Positions 27,665 to 35,484 of a DNA stretch of 64,000 nt are shown here, piece by piece. The translations under genes were made by a program, and so were the position numbers. Under the pieces are notes generated by a model, which did no database searches, was not told the DNA's origin, and saw nothing but the letters and a program-made list of their open reading frames with translations. Position 1 is the stretch's first letter; every line of letters begins with the position of its first letter. The stretch is taken from the NCBI RefSeq assembly GCF_030811685.1, contig NZ_JAUSRF010000001.1, positions 1-64,000 on the forward strand, read 5' to 3'. Source of the DNA: Neorhizobium huautlense (GTDB lineage: Bacteria > Pseudomonadota > Alphaproteobacteria > Rhizobiales > Rhizobiaceae).

Positions 27665-27721
27665 TTTATCGAACCGCTCCGGGAACAGGACCGAGTCCAC
27701 CCTTGGTGATCTTGAGATTTT

Positions 27722-27745
27722 CAAAAAACACCCGCCTTTTGCGGG
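27722..27745 (-). terminator. Minus-strand terminator of an unidentified short transcript
   Basis: Read on the minus strand, ACCCGC-AAAAG-GCGGGT is followed by GTTTTTTG, a compact intrinsic terminator. No annotated minus-strand gene ends here: the Aas gene stops 600 bp earlier and has its own hairpin, so this probably ends a small RNA or small-ORF transcript from the 27.8-28.1 kb region. Confidence 0.55.
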
Positions 27746-27753
27746 TCATGCGG

Positions 27754-27811
27754 TCGGGGCACTGAAAGCTGCCTCGTAATTGAGTTAGTAATTGACACCT
27801 CTCAGTGCCCC
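27754..27811 (-). ncRNA. Possible structured small RNA (long-stem hairpin)
   Basis: CGGGGCACTGA and TCAGTGCCCCG form a perfect 11-bp stem around a 36-nt loop that contains the direct repeat GTAATTGA twice. The hairpin lies directly before the minus-strand terminator at 27722-27745, the usual layout of an sRNA 3' half. I do not recognise an Rfam family. Its 5' end is unknown, and a protein-binding DNA site is an alternative. Confidence 0.35.
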
Positions 27812-27868
27812 GTTCGACGGTTTTTGCCCGCGACTTCGGTTCCTCTGCGAAAGCCGTGCCCGTGATTG

Positions 27869-28009
27869 CTCACGAACCGGCGATCATGTGTGCCGCACAG
27901 GCACGCCCGGCGCGCTTCTTTCGGGCCTCAGAGGCATTGTGAGGTTTTAACACCCGCAACACCTCCCCCGTGTCGCCGGAGGAGAACCAGTTTCCGCGAA
28001 CCCAGTGCA
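27869..28009 (-). CDS. Possible 46-aa small protein, unrecognised
   Basis: An ATG-initiated minus-strand frame encodes MHWVRGNWFSSGDTGEV followed by a basic segment (ASEARKKRAGRA) and ends at TGA 27869. About three quarters of its codons end in G or C, like neighbouring genes. A GGAGG stretch lies about 19 bases upstream of the ATG, too far for a normal ribosome site. An upstream in-frame TAG rules out a longer protein. It lies on the same strand as the downstream hairpin and terminator. It could equally be part of a structured RNA; confidence is low. Confidence 0.25.
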
Positions 28010-28303
28010 TGAGGTTTTGCGTCTCACCCTCCTACACTGCGCCGGCTCCAACTCGCCGGGACGCCTCCCGGTGTATCCGCGATGGAACGAGTTGAGTTTA
28101 GGATCAGGTTTTCAGGGCGTGGACGAAGTAGGGTTCAACTTTTTTACAAGCCATTGATTTCGCTTGAAACTATTTTCTGAAAATAAGGCAATTGGGGCCA
28201 CGTGGTCTATTTGCGACATGGCGGGGGCAAGATCGGCGTTCCGTTTGGTGAGCTCCGACACTCATCTGCGTAACGGCAGACCTTTCTGCTTGAGAGGATC
28301 GGA

Positions 28304-28340
28304 CGCACCGCCTGCATCGTCATTGCAGGCGGTGCGTTTT
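28304..28340. terminator. Terminator hairpin downstream of the Aas-type gene
   Basis: CGCACCGCCTGCA and TGCAGGCGGTGCG form a 13-bp perfect stem with a 7-nt loop. A TTTT run follows on the plus strand; on the minus strand it lies just beyond the stop of the acyltransferase gene, where it probably ends that transcript. Confidence 0.6.
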
Positions 28341-28361
28341 CTGATCGCTACGGGAAACCGT

Positions 28362-31300
28362 TTATGCGGCAGCAGCCGATGCCAGGGCGATCTTTCTCGC
28401 GGCCACGAAATCCACCTTGCCCGACCCCAGAACGGGTACCACGCCGACATCGACTTCGGCCGGAACCATCATGTCCATCGCGCCTTTCGACTTTGCAAAA
28501 CTTGCGAAATCGCCACGCGTGGCACTGGGGGCGTCGGTCAGCAGGATCAGGCGTTCGCCCTTCTTGGCATCCGGCACGGACGACACGACCGAGAGGCTGC
28601 CGGGCCACAACTGTCCGGCCAGCGCTTCCACCGCCGCCAGCGACACCATTTCGCCGCCGATCTTGGCAAAGCGCTTGGCGCGGCCGCGGATGGTGACAAA
28701 ACCGTCCTCGTCGATGGTGACGATATCGCCGGTATCGTGCCAGCCGCCTTCCAGCGGTTCGATGACGCCGGGGTTTTCGGCCCTCAGATAACCGGCCATG
28801 ACATTGGCGCCCTTGATGAACAGGCGGCCGCCTTCATCGATGCCCGGCACCGGCTCGAGCTTCCATTCCATGCCCGGCATGATCTTGCCGACCGTGCCCG
28901 AACGATTGAACATCGGCGTGTTGAGCGAGATGACCGGCGCGGTTTCGGTGACGCCGTAACCTTCGAGAATGCGCAGGCCGAATTTTTCCATATAGGTCTC
29001 GCGCGTCGATGACTTGACCGGTTCGGCACCGGAAAAGATGTAGCGGATCGAGCGGAAATCATACGGATGCGCCGTGCGAGCGTAGCCGTTGAGGAACGTA
29101 TCTGTGCCGAAGATGATGGTGGCGTTCGACGTGTAGATCAGTTCCGGCACGATGCGGTAATGCAGCGGCGACGGGTAGAAATAGACCGGCACGCCGGCCA
29201 CCAGCGGCAGCACCGTGCCCGCCGTCAGGCCGAAGGAGTGGAAGACCGGCAGGATGTTGAACACCTTGTCGCCCGAATGGAAATCGATGCGCGAGGCGGC
29301 CTGCGCCGCATTCGACAGGATGTTGCGATGCGTCAGTACCACGCCCTTCGGCGCACCTTCCGAGCCGGAGGTGAAGAGGACGACGGCGGTATCTTCCGCC
29401 GTCTGTTTCACCAGCGGCTTGTAGCGGCGGAAGAGGCCCAGAACCTTGTCGAAGGCGGTGATCGTCTGGCGCAGATCGTCTAGCCAGACAATCGTCACTT
29501 CCTTTTCGAGCTCCGCGATGATCGGGCCAAGCTTGCCCTGGGTGACGAAGGCGTGTGAGCAGAGCACATGCTTCACTTCAGCCGCCTTGCAGGCCGACAG
29601 GATGTTGGCGGCACCAGCGGTGAAGTTGAGCATGGCAGGCACCTTGCCCGCCGACATGACGCCGAGCACGGTGGCGGCGGTGCCATTGGCATTCGGCAGC
29701 ATCACGCCCAGCGTCTTCTCATTCGGGAACATCGCCTTGAATTTTGCACCCAGAACGGCGGCGCCGGTAAGCAGCTTGCCGTAGGAAAGCGGGCCACTGA
29801 TCGGATCTTCGACGGCAAGCTTGTTGCCACCCTTTTCCTGCGCCGTTTCGATGATGCGTTCCAGCACGGTCAGGTTTGTGTTCGTGGTCTTGAACAGGAG
29901 CATCGACATGATCTTGTAGAGCGCGGCACCGGCAGCGATACGGCGCTTGCGACCTTTAAGATCTTCCGGAACTTCGAGGCGCACCGGTTCAAGAATGGTC
30001 ACCTTGACCTTTGGGAACAGGCGGCGACGCACCTGACCGCCGGAAAGGCGTGAAAAATAGCTCTTTTCCAGACCATCGATACGCACGGGCACGATCATCG
30101 AGCCGGTCTTGTCGGCCACCATTGCGGCACCGTCATAAACCTTCATCAGCGTGCCGGTGACGGTCAGGCGACCTTCCGGGAAGATGCCGATGGCATTGCC
30201 GTCCTGCGCCACCTTGATCAGCGAACGGGTCGCCATCGGCTTGGTCGGATCGAGCGGCAGGAATTTTGCCATTTTCAGGAAGGGACGTACCCACCAGGCC
30301 TGGGCGATCTTGTAATCGACGGCGAAGACCGGCTCTTCCTCGGTGATGGCGAGCGCCAAGGCACCGTCGAGGAAGCTGACGTGGTTGAGCGCGATGATCG
30401 GCGCGCGGCCGGCCTTTCGGATATTTTCCAGCCCCTCGACTTCCAGACGCATGAAGGCGCGGAACAGGATAGAGATAAAATCGCGGAAAGGGTTTGTCGG
30501 CAGCGTCTTCAGCATCAGCCAGGCTATGGCGATGTTGAGGATGGAGAGGCCGAGAATGATCATCGGCACGGAGACGCCGACCGCCTGCAGACCGGCGACC
30601 AGCGCCAGGCCGATGGTGATGAACAGGGCCGACAGGACGTTTGCACCACCGATGACGCGGGCGCGGCGTTTTTCATCGGCCCAGGTCTGCATGGCGGCAA
30701 AGGTGGGGACTGCGAGGAAGGCACCGCCGATGGCCATGCCAGCAAGATCGATCGCCACGCGGATGGTGTTCTGGCCGGCGAAAAATTCGGAAATGGTTTG
30801 GGCATGCGATGTCGAGTGAAGGCCCCAGAGGTTCCAGGCGAGATCGATGCCAAAAAGGGCAATGATGGCGGTGCCGACAGGAGCCGGCAAAAGCACGACA
30901 CGACCCGCCGACATCCAGCCGGCAATGGCCGAACCGACGGCAATCGAGATCGCGAAGATGGCGAGATAGGCGGGGACGACCAATTCCGAGCCGCCGAGAA
31001 TTTCGCTGACCATGATCGGCAGCATCGACATGACGAAAGCGCCGACGAACCAGAACCAGCAATTCATAAGCGCCGAGCGCCAGACGCGCGTGTCTTCGCG
31101 CAGTTCCTTGACCAGCGTCAGGCTGGAGCGCAGCACGTTCCTGTCGATGACGAGAGACGGCGCCTGTGCACCGGTGCGCGGGATCATGCGGGCGGACAGC
31201 CAGCACAGGACCGACAGAACCATCATCATCGGGCCAAAAATCCAGACGCTGTCACCCTCGGCAAATGCGAGTGCGGCGACGATCGTGCCGGTCAGGATGG

Positions 31301-31748
31301 CGATAAACGTGCCGCCCTCGATCCAGGCATTGGCCTTGGGAAGCTCTTTGGTTTCCAGAAGGTCCGGCAGGATGCCGTATTTGATCGGCCCGAAAAGGGC
31401 GGAGATGACGCCGAAACCGAACAGGGCGACCATCAGCACGAAGATCGAGGAAAAGGCGATGCCGATGACCGAGATGGCGGCGATGCCGATCTCGGCGAAT
31501 TTCAGCCGCTCGGCCATTTTTGCCTTGTCGTGCTTGTCGGCGAGTTCGCCGCCCAGCGCCGACAGAAGAAGGAAGGGAACGATGAAAATGCCGCCAGCCA
31601 GCGTGACGAGTGCAGCGCCCTCACTGGCCATCGTTGCCAGGATCAGGAAGATCAGCGTCTGTTTCAGAAAATTGTCGTTGAAGGCGGAGAGGAACTGCGT
31701 CCAGAACAGCGGCGCAAACTTCCTCGTTTTCATCAGACTATCGTGCAT
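28362..31748 (-). CDS. aas: Acyl-[ACP]--phospholipid O-acyltransferase (MFS-PlsC-AMP ligase fusion)
   Basis: The 1128-aa three-module protein joins an MFS lysophospholipid flippase-like domain (LplT type, residues 1 to about 420, 12 spans), a PlsC acyltransferase (about 430-640; NHVSFLD near 453 and FPEGRLTVTG) and an AMP-forming acyl-ACP synthetase (about 650-1128; LFTSGSEGAPKGVVLTHRN, GYGVTETAPVIS and DTGDIVTIDEDGFVTIRGR). In E. coli the same jobs are done by separate LplT and Aas: lysophospholipids are flipped inward and reacylated with fatty acids activated on ACP. AGGAAA lies six bases before the ATG. All catalytic motifs look intact. It is monocistronic or loosely linked to the membrane-stress genes to its right. 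Confidence 0.93.
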   Translation of the reverse strand: MHDSLMKTRKFAPLFWTQFLSAFNDNFLKQTLIFLILATMASEGAALVTLAGGIFIVPFLLLSALGGELADKHDKAKMAERLKFAEIGIAAISVIGIAFSSIFVLMVALFGFGVISALFGPIKYGILPDLLETKELPKANAWIEGGTFIAILTGTIVAALAFAEGDSVWIFGPMMMVLSVLCWLSARMIPRTGAQAPSLVIDRNVLRSSLTLVKELREDTRVWRSALMNCWFWFVGAFVMSMLPIMVSEILGGSELVVPAYLAIFAISIAVGSAIAGWMSAGRVVLLPAPVGTAIIALFGIDLAWNLWGLHSTSHAQTISEFFAGQNTIRVAIDLAGMAIGGAFLAVPTFAAMQTWADEKRRARVIGGANVLSALFITIGLALVAGLQAVGVSVPMIILGLSILNIAIAWLMLKTLPTNPFRDFISILFRAFMRLEVEGLENIRKAGRAPIIALNHVSFLDGALALAITEEEPVFAVDYKIAQAWWVRPFLKMAKFLPLDPTKPMATRSLIKVAQDGNAIGIFPEGRLTVTGTLMKVYDGAAMVADKTGSMIVPVRIDGLEKSYFSRLSGGQVRRRLFPKVKVTILEPVRLEVPEDLKGRKRRIAAGAALYKIMSMLLFKTTNTNLTVLERIIETAQEKGGNKLAVEDPISGPLSYGKLLTGAAVLGAKFKAMFPNEKTLGVMLPNANGTAATVLGVMSAGKVPAMLNFTAGAANILSACKAAEVKHVLCSHAFVTQGKLGPIIAELEKEVTIVWLDDLRQTITAFDKVLGLFRRYKPLVKQTAEDTAVVLFTSGSEGAPKGVVLTHRNILSNAAQAASRIDFHSGDKVFNILPVFHSFGLTAGTVLPLVAGVPVYFYPSPLHYRIVPELIYTSNATIIFGTDTFLNGYARTAHPYDFRSIRYIFSGAEPVKSSTRETYMEKFGLRILEGYGVTETAPVISLNTPMFNRSGTVGKIMPGMEWKLEPVPGIDEGGRLFIKGANVMAGYLRAENPGVIEPLEGGWHDTGDIVTIDEDGFVTIRGRAKRFAKIGGEMVSLAAVEALAGQLWPGSLSVVSSVPDAKKGERLILLTDAPSATRGDFASFAKSKGAMDMMVPAEVDVGVVPVLGSGKVDFVAARKIALASAAAA

Positions 31749-31840
31749 GGCGCTTTCCTTTTCGATCGCGGCAGGAAGACCACGGAATCATTAGGCAATG
31801 ATTGAAAGCCCGAATAACTCCGTGGCATCGTTAACGAGAC

Positions 31841-32122
31841 TTAATCGTCGCTGTCACGGTTGAATTTAACGAGCAGCTTTTCGGTCTTGGCGTCTTCTAT
31901 TCTGCGGATCAGCTTTTCCGATTCCGAATTGTCGCGCAAAGTCTTGGTCATGTTCACCGTGGTCTGCACCAGCATGAGGATGCCCATGGCGAGATAACCC
32001 TTGCCCCACAGATCGAGCGGCATCATCCACAGGCCGAGCGCCAGCATGAAGGCGGCGGCACCGAAAGAGATGTAGGAGAAGCTGACCCAGCTGGAGGAGT
32101 GTTTCTGAAAGCTGTCGTTCAT
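31841..32122 (-). CDS. YiaA/YiaB-family inner membrane protein
   Basis: A 93-aa protein with two hydrophobic spans (about 12-34 and 40-60; SWVSFSYISFGAAAFMLALG and KGYLAMGILMLVQTTVNMTK) and a charged C-terminal tail. The SWVxFSY start and the two-span layout match the YiaA/B family (DUF in bacterial envelopes, function unknown). AGGAA lies eight bases before the ATG. It follows the PspA-like gene by about 40 bp on the same strand, so both probably belong to one envelope-related operon under the divergent TetR regulator. Confidence 0.85.
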   Translation of the reverse strand: MNDSFQKHSSSWVSFSYISFGAAAFMLALGLWMMPLDLWGKGYLAMGILMLVQTTVNMTKTLRDNSESEKLIRRIEDAKTEKLLVKFNRDSDD

Positions 32123-32164
32123 GATCTTGGTTCCTTATCGAGAGTTGAAGAGTGGGGTTCAATT

Positions 32165-32854
32165 TCAGGCAATGGCGGCATCGAGGCGGGTGCGGAGACG
32201 CGCCAGCACGTCTTCGGCGGAAGAGCGCAAGGGCGCGCCGCAGCCGGCTTCGGCCAGGCGGTCCATCAGACCGGCCGTGCGCGTCGGGCCGTCCATCTGC
32301 TTGAGAACGGCGGAGACCGTATCGGTCTGTTTCTGGCGGTCGCGCAGACGCTCCAGCGTACGCTCGGCATCATCCAGCGTGGCGAGATTGGCGCTGGTGG
32401 CCGCGTGATCAATCTTTTGGGCGGCGTCGGTGGCACGAGCCAGCCGTTCGCCGCGCTGCAATTCCTTAAGGCGTCCTTCGGCCGAGCGGACTGTTGCCTT
32501 GAGGTTGGTGATGGCGGTGGAGAACTGTGCCTGCGCCTGTTCGGATGCCGTTTTCTCAGCTTCGAGAAAGGCGATGGCATCGGCGGCTTCGCGGGCCAGA
32601 ACATCATTCCCCTTGGAAAGTGCTAACAGCGTGCGTTTCTCGAGATCGGCAATGCGCGACAGGACTGCTGCGTGCTGGCCGCGCTCCTTTTCATTCTGGG
32701 CAATGGCGACAGCCAGCGCATGCTGCGCCGACTGGATGGACTGTGCCGCATCGCGGATCTGCTGGGCGAGCAGCGGCATGGCATGACGATCCGCGACGGC
32801 CTGCTCAGCATCATGAGCCTTTCCGCGCAGAAGTGTTGCAATCAGGTTGAACAT
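32165..32854 (-). CDS. PspA/IM30-family coiled-coil protein
   Basis: The 229-aa protein is almost entirely predicted coiled coil, rich in Ala, Glu, Arg and Gln (heptads from about 25 to 190), with an amphipathic N-terminal helix MFNLIATLLRGKAHD. This is the layout of PspA/IM30 (ESCRT-III-like) membrane-remodelling proteins. By analogy it would bind stressed inner membrane. No pspF, pspB or pspC is present; instead a TetR gene is divergent, with operators reaching to 18 bp from this start. GGAGA lies seven bases before the ATG. Sequence divergence from E. coli PspA is considerable, so function is by family. Confidence 0.82.
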   Translation of the reverse strand: MFNLIATLLRGKAHDAEQAVADRHAMPLLAQQIRDAAQSIQSAQHALAVAIAQNEKERGQHAAVLSRIADLEKRTLLALSKGNDVLAREAADAIAFLEAEKTASEQAQAQFSTAITNLKATVRSAEGRLKELQRGERLARATDAAQKIDHAATSANLATLDDAERTLERLRDRQKQTDTVSAVLKQMDGPTRTAGLMDRLAEAGCGAPLRSSAEDVLARLRTRLDAAIA

Positions 32855-32871
32855 TTGACGTCTCCCGTTTA

Positions 32872-32944
32872 TGAACGTTGTTCACGAATGAATGTGTCGC
32901 ACAAACTTGAACGACGTTCAACAATTATTTTGAACGGTGTTCAA
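32872..32944. promoter_or_regulatory. Three palindromic operators for the TetR regulator
   Basis: Three near-identical palindromes lie in the 112-bp divergent gap: TGAACGTTGTTCA (32872-32884), TTGAACGACGTTCAA (32907-32921) and TTGAACGGTGTTCAA (32930-32944). The shared core is GAACG-N2-GTTC, differing only in the central two bases. They flank the starts of both the PspA-like gene and the TetR gene, as expected for a repressor of both. Confidence 0.82.
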
Positions 32945-32966
32945 TATTTTTATCGAGGTAGCTAAA

Positions 32967-33575
32967 ATGGGCCGACGGGAAGAGAAGCGGGAAGACCTGA
33001 AGGCGAGACTGCTGGAGGCGGCACGAGACCGTATTGCCCGCGATGGCGTGTCCAATCTACGCGCCCGCGACGTGACGCAGGATGCCGGCTGCGCGCTTGG
33101 AGGTCTTTACAGCGCCTATACCGATCTGAACGACCTGATCATTCATGTGAACTCGACAACACTGAAGGCGCTCGAGCAATCGCTGGCAGTTGCCGAGGTG
33201 AAGGATAAATCGCCGACGGACCGGCTGCGAAATCTCGCACAGGGCTATCTGAAGTTCGCCAAGGCCAACAGAAACCTCTGGAAGGCCCTGTTTGAGCATT
33301 CCCTGCCGGAAGAGACGCCCTCCCCGCAATGGCATCTCAATGAACATCTGTTCCTGCTCAGCATCATTGCCGAACCGCTGAAGGAGCTACAGCCGGACAT
33401 GAGCGACGAGGACCGCGCGGTGCGGGCGCGCACCCTGTTCGGCGCGGTTCACGGCATTATCAGCATCACGCTCGAAGCCCGTTTTGTCGGCCTGCCGCCG
33501 GAGAGGCTGGAGCGCGAGCTGGACGAAATCATCGTGATGATTGCCGATGGCGCAGCGTCGCGCAGGGAGAAATAA
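32967..33575 (+). CDS. TetR/AcrR-family transcriptional regulator
   Basis: A 202-aa regulator with an N-terminal TetR helix-turn-helix (KARLLEAARDRIARDGVSNL, then ARDVTQDAGCALGGLYSAYT) and a C-terminal ligand/dimer domain (a TetR_C-like WHG-type fold; NRNLWKALFEHSLPEE). The ATG at 32967 follows GAGGT by nine bases; an in-frame start at 32937 would run through the third operator and is unlikely. It is divergent from the PspA-YiaA/B genes, and the three palindromes between them suggest autorepression plus repression of the envelope genes. Ligand unknown. Confidence 0.9.
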   Translation: MGRREEKREDLKARLLEAARDRIARDGVSNLRARDVTQDAGCALGGLYSAYTDLNDLIIHVNSTTLKALEQSLAVAEVKDKSPTDRLRNLAQGYLKFAKANRNLWKALFEHSLPEETPSPQWHLNEHLFLLSIIAEPLKELQPDMSDEDRAVRARTLFGAVHGIISITLEARFVGLPPERLERELDEIIVMIADGAASRREK

Positions 33576-33660
33576 GGGGTATGAGAGCCGGCACAAAAAG
33601 CCGGACGTTTCCACTCGGGCTTCAGCTTGCCGACAAATCTTTCAGCCGCCGCCTTCGTCA

Positions 33661-33736
33661 TCCTAGGGCTTGTCCCTAGGATCTAACCCCGCCGATGATA
33701 TCCGACAGTTGCAGATCCTCGGGACAAGCCCGAGGA
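33661..33736. repeat. RIME-like palindromic intergenic repeat
   Basis: Two hairpins, TCCTAGGG-CTTGT-CCCTAGGA (33661-33681) and TCCTCGGG-ACAAG-CCCGAGGA (33716-33736), are inverted relatives of one another (GGGCTTGTCCC against GGGACAAGCCC) across a 34-bp spacer. This matches the architecture of Rhizobium-specific intergenic mosaic elements. The surrounding 33576-33808 gap contains no gene. Confidence 0.7.
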
Positions 33737-33808
33737 TGACGACGGTGAGGTTCTCGACCCTTCTCAGCGGCCCGAAGACCGGACGATCCCACCCGGCCAT
33801 TTTCAGTA

Positions 33809-34639
33809 TCAATCCTCGGTCAAGGCCTCGACGATGGCCTGCCATGACAGCTTGTCGGGCGCCGTCAGAAGATGCCCTTGCGTCATCGTCGGCCGATAGA
33901 CCTCTCCCGCCATGGTCGCAGCATATCCGCCGGCTTCGGCATGGATCAACACACCGGCGGCATGGTCCCAGGGTTTCAGGCTGTCGTTGAGGCAAAAACT
34001 CATCGCGCCGGTTGCCAGCATTCTGTATTCCCAGGCGGAGCAGCGCCATGTTGTGACACGCAGGAATTTCAGCACGCGGGGCGCCAGTTCGGCACGCCTG
34101 CCCGGCTCGAACATATGTAGCGGAATGAAGCCGTGCATTTCATTGACTGGACCTGGCGCTGCAACGGAGAGACGGGTGCGCGCACCATCAGTCGCCACAT
34201 GCCACGCCCCCAGCCCCGGCCTTGCCACCAGAAAATCACCCAGAACCGGGTAATGGATGATGCCGGCAATGGTTTTCCCGCCCGAAACAATGGCGAGAAT
34301 GCTGCCGAACATCGGCGTGCCATGGGCAAAATGCCAGGTGCCATCGACCGGATCGATGACGGCCGCCAGATCCGCATCGGCAAGTTTTGCGAGGATGGAA
34401 GCGTCTTCGGAGACCGCCTCTTCGCCGATGATGGTGATGCCCGGCAGACGCGCTTTCAGCCTCTCGCTGATCAGCCGCTCGGAAGCGATATCAGCATCCG
34501 TGACGATATCGTCGGCTGCGGTTTTGGCACGGATACTATCCGAGGTGACCGAGCGGAAGCGCGGCAGGATTTCTCCCGCCGACGCTTCGCGCATGATCCC
34601 CATCAGCTCATCAAGCAGTTCGTCCGAAACGGTTTTCAT
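33809..34639 (-). CDS. Inositol-monophosphatase-family phosphatase
   Basis: The 276-aa enzyme has the metal-dependent phosphatase motifs of the IMPase superfamily: IIGEEAV (about residue 70), DPVDGTWHFAHG (about 95) and KPWDHAAGVLIHAEAGGYAA (about 225). It would remove phosphate from a small alcohol or sugar phosphate. The ATG overlaps the stop of the upstream phosphodiesterase gene (ATGA), so it is the last gene of the Ugp-type operon. Cotranscription with two phosphodiesterases suggests it dephosphorylates their product (for example inositol phosphate or a sugar phosphate); this is inference. CysQ or fructose-bisphosphatase-like activity is less likely from context. Confidence 0.9.
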   Translation of the reverse strand: MKTVSDELLDELMGIMREASAGEILPRFRSVTSDSIRAKTAADDIVTDADIASERLISERLKARLPGITIIGEEAVSEDASILAKLADADLAAVIDPVDGTWHFAHGTPMFGSILAIVSGGKTIAGIIHYPVLGDFLVARPGLGAWHVATDGARTRLSVAAPGPVNEMHGFIPLHMFEPGRRAELAPRVLKFLRVTTWRCSAWEYRMLATGAMSFCLNDSLKPWDHAAGVLIHAEAGGYAATMAGEVYRPTMTQGHLLTAPDKLSWQAIVEALTED

Positions 34640-35466
34640 CCGCGACGGCCCTGCAGATAGGCCTTTAACGCTTCCGGCTCGTCCGTCTGGAAAACGCTGA
34701 CACCGGCATCCATCAACGTGCCCCAGATGCTGTCGGGATCGACAAGCGCCGTCTTGTCCACCCATTCGCCGCTGGCTTCCATGTTGAGCGTGTTGGTCCA
34801 CAGCGCCATGTTCGCATCGCGGAACAGCTGGCGGTTGGCCTTGATGGTTTCGATGCTGTCGAAGCGCATTTCGCACATGAAAGGCTTGATTTCCGACAGC
34901 AGCGCCATCGTCTCATGAATGTCTTCGGCCGTGAATTTCGACATCGCCATGAAGGCAACGCCATCGATATTCTGAGCGCGTACCCAGTCCAGCTCCTCGC
35001 GGGTCATGACGCGGGTCTTCAGGTCGACATAGGATGCCGCGTTCATCTCGCGGGCGCAGGCGGCAACCTCGCAAAACAGGCCGCGATCTTTCAGATCGAG
35101 ATCGGCAAAGATGCGGCCACGGGTGATTTCCAGCACCTGCTTCAGGGTCGGGATGCGCTGATCGGTCGTGGCGCGGTGCTCGCCACCATCGTCTTCGCGC
35201 AGGGCAATGGCCTGCAGCTCGGCGATGGTGAAGGTTTCGGCATCACGATCGATACCGGCCATCCGCAACAGCGTGTCGTCGTGCATGATGAACAGTTCGC
35301 CATCGGCGCTCTTGCGGATATCGAGTTCGACAACATCAGCGCCGACGGCGATGGCGCGCTCGATGGCGGCGAGGCTGTTTTCCGGGGCACCATGCCATGC
35401 GCCACGGTGGGCAACGATGGCGGGATCGCGTTTCTGGTCGGCGATATAATCTACGTAATGCGTCAT
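34636..35466 (-). CDS. Glycerophosphodiester phosphodiesterase (copy 1)
   Basis: A 276-aa cytoplasmic GDPD-family enzyme without signal peptide. The catalytic set is complete: HRG (residues 20-22) followed by APENSL, the metal ligands in VVELDIRKSADG, the second His in MHDDTL and the Lys in LDLKDR. It would split a glycerophosphodiester (or related phosphodiester) into glycerol-3-phosphate and an alcohol. A paralogue of the same length lies 18 bp upstream. The pair plus the phosphatase downstream form the catabolic part of the transporter operon. Confidence 0.93.
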   Translation of the reverse strand: MTHYVDYIADQKRDPAIVAHRGAWHGAPENSLAAIERAIAVGADVVELDIRKSADGELFIMHDDTLLRMAGIDRDAETFTIAELQAIALREDDGGEHRATTDQRIPTLKQVLEITRGRIFADLDLKDRGLFCEVAACAREMNAASYVDLKTRVMTREELDWVRAQNIDGVAFMAMSKFTAEDIHETMALLSEIKPFMCEMRFDSIETIKANRQLFRDANMALWTNTLNMEASGEWVDKTALVDPDSIWGTLMDAGVSVFQTDEPEALKAYLQGRRG

Positions 35467-35484
35467 TTCATTTTCCTTGGTCAG

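Noticed and set aside
27720..28140. Possible tmRNA, RNase P RNA or cobalamin riboswitch in the structured gap
   Set aside because: No tag-peptide frame, no CCA acceptor arm, no RNase P core motifs and no conserved B12-box were found; left as an unassigned structured region.
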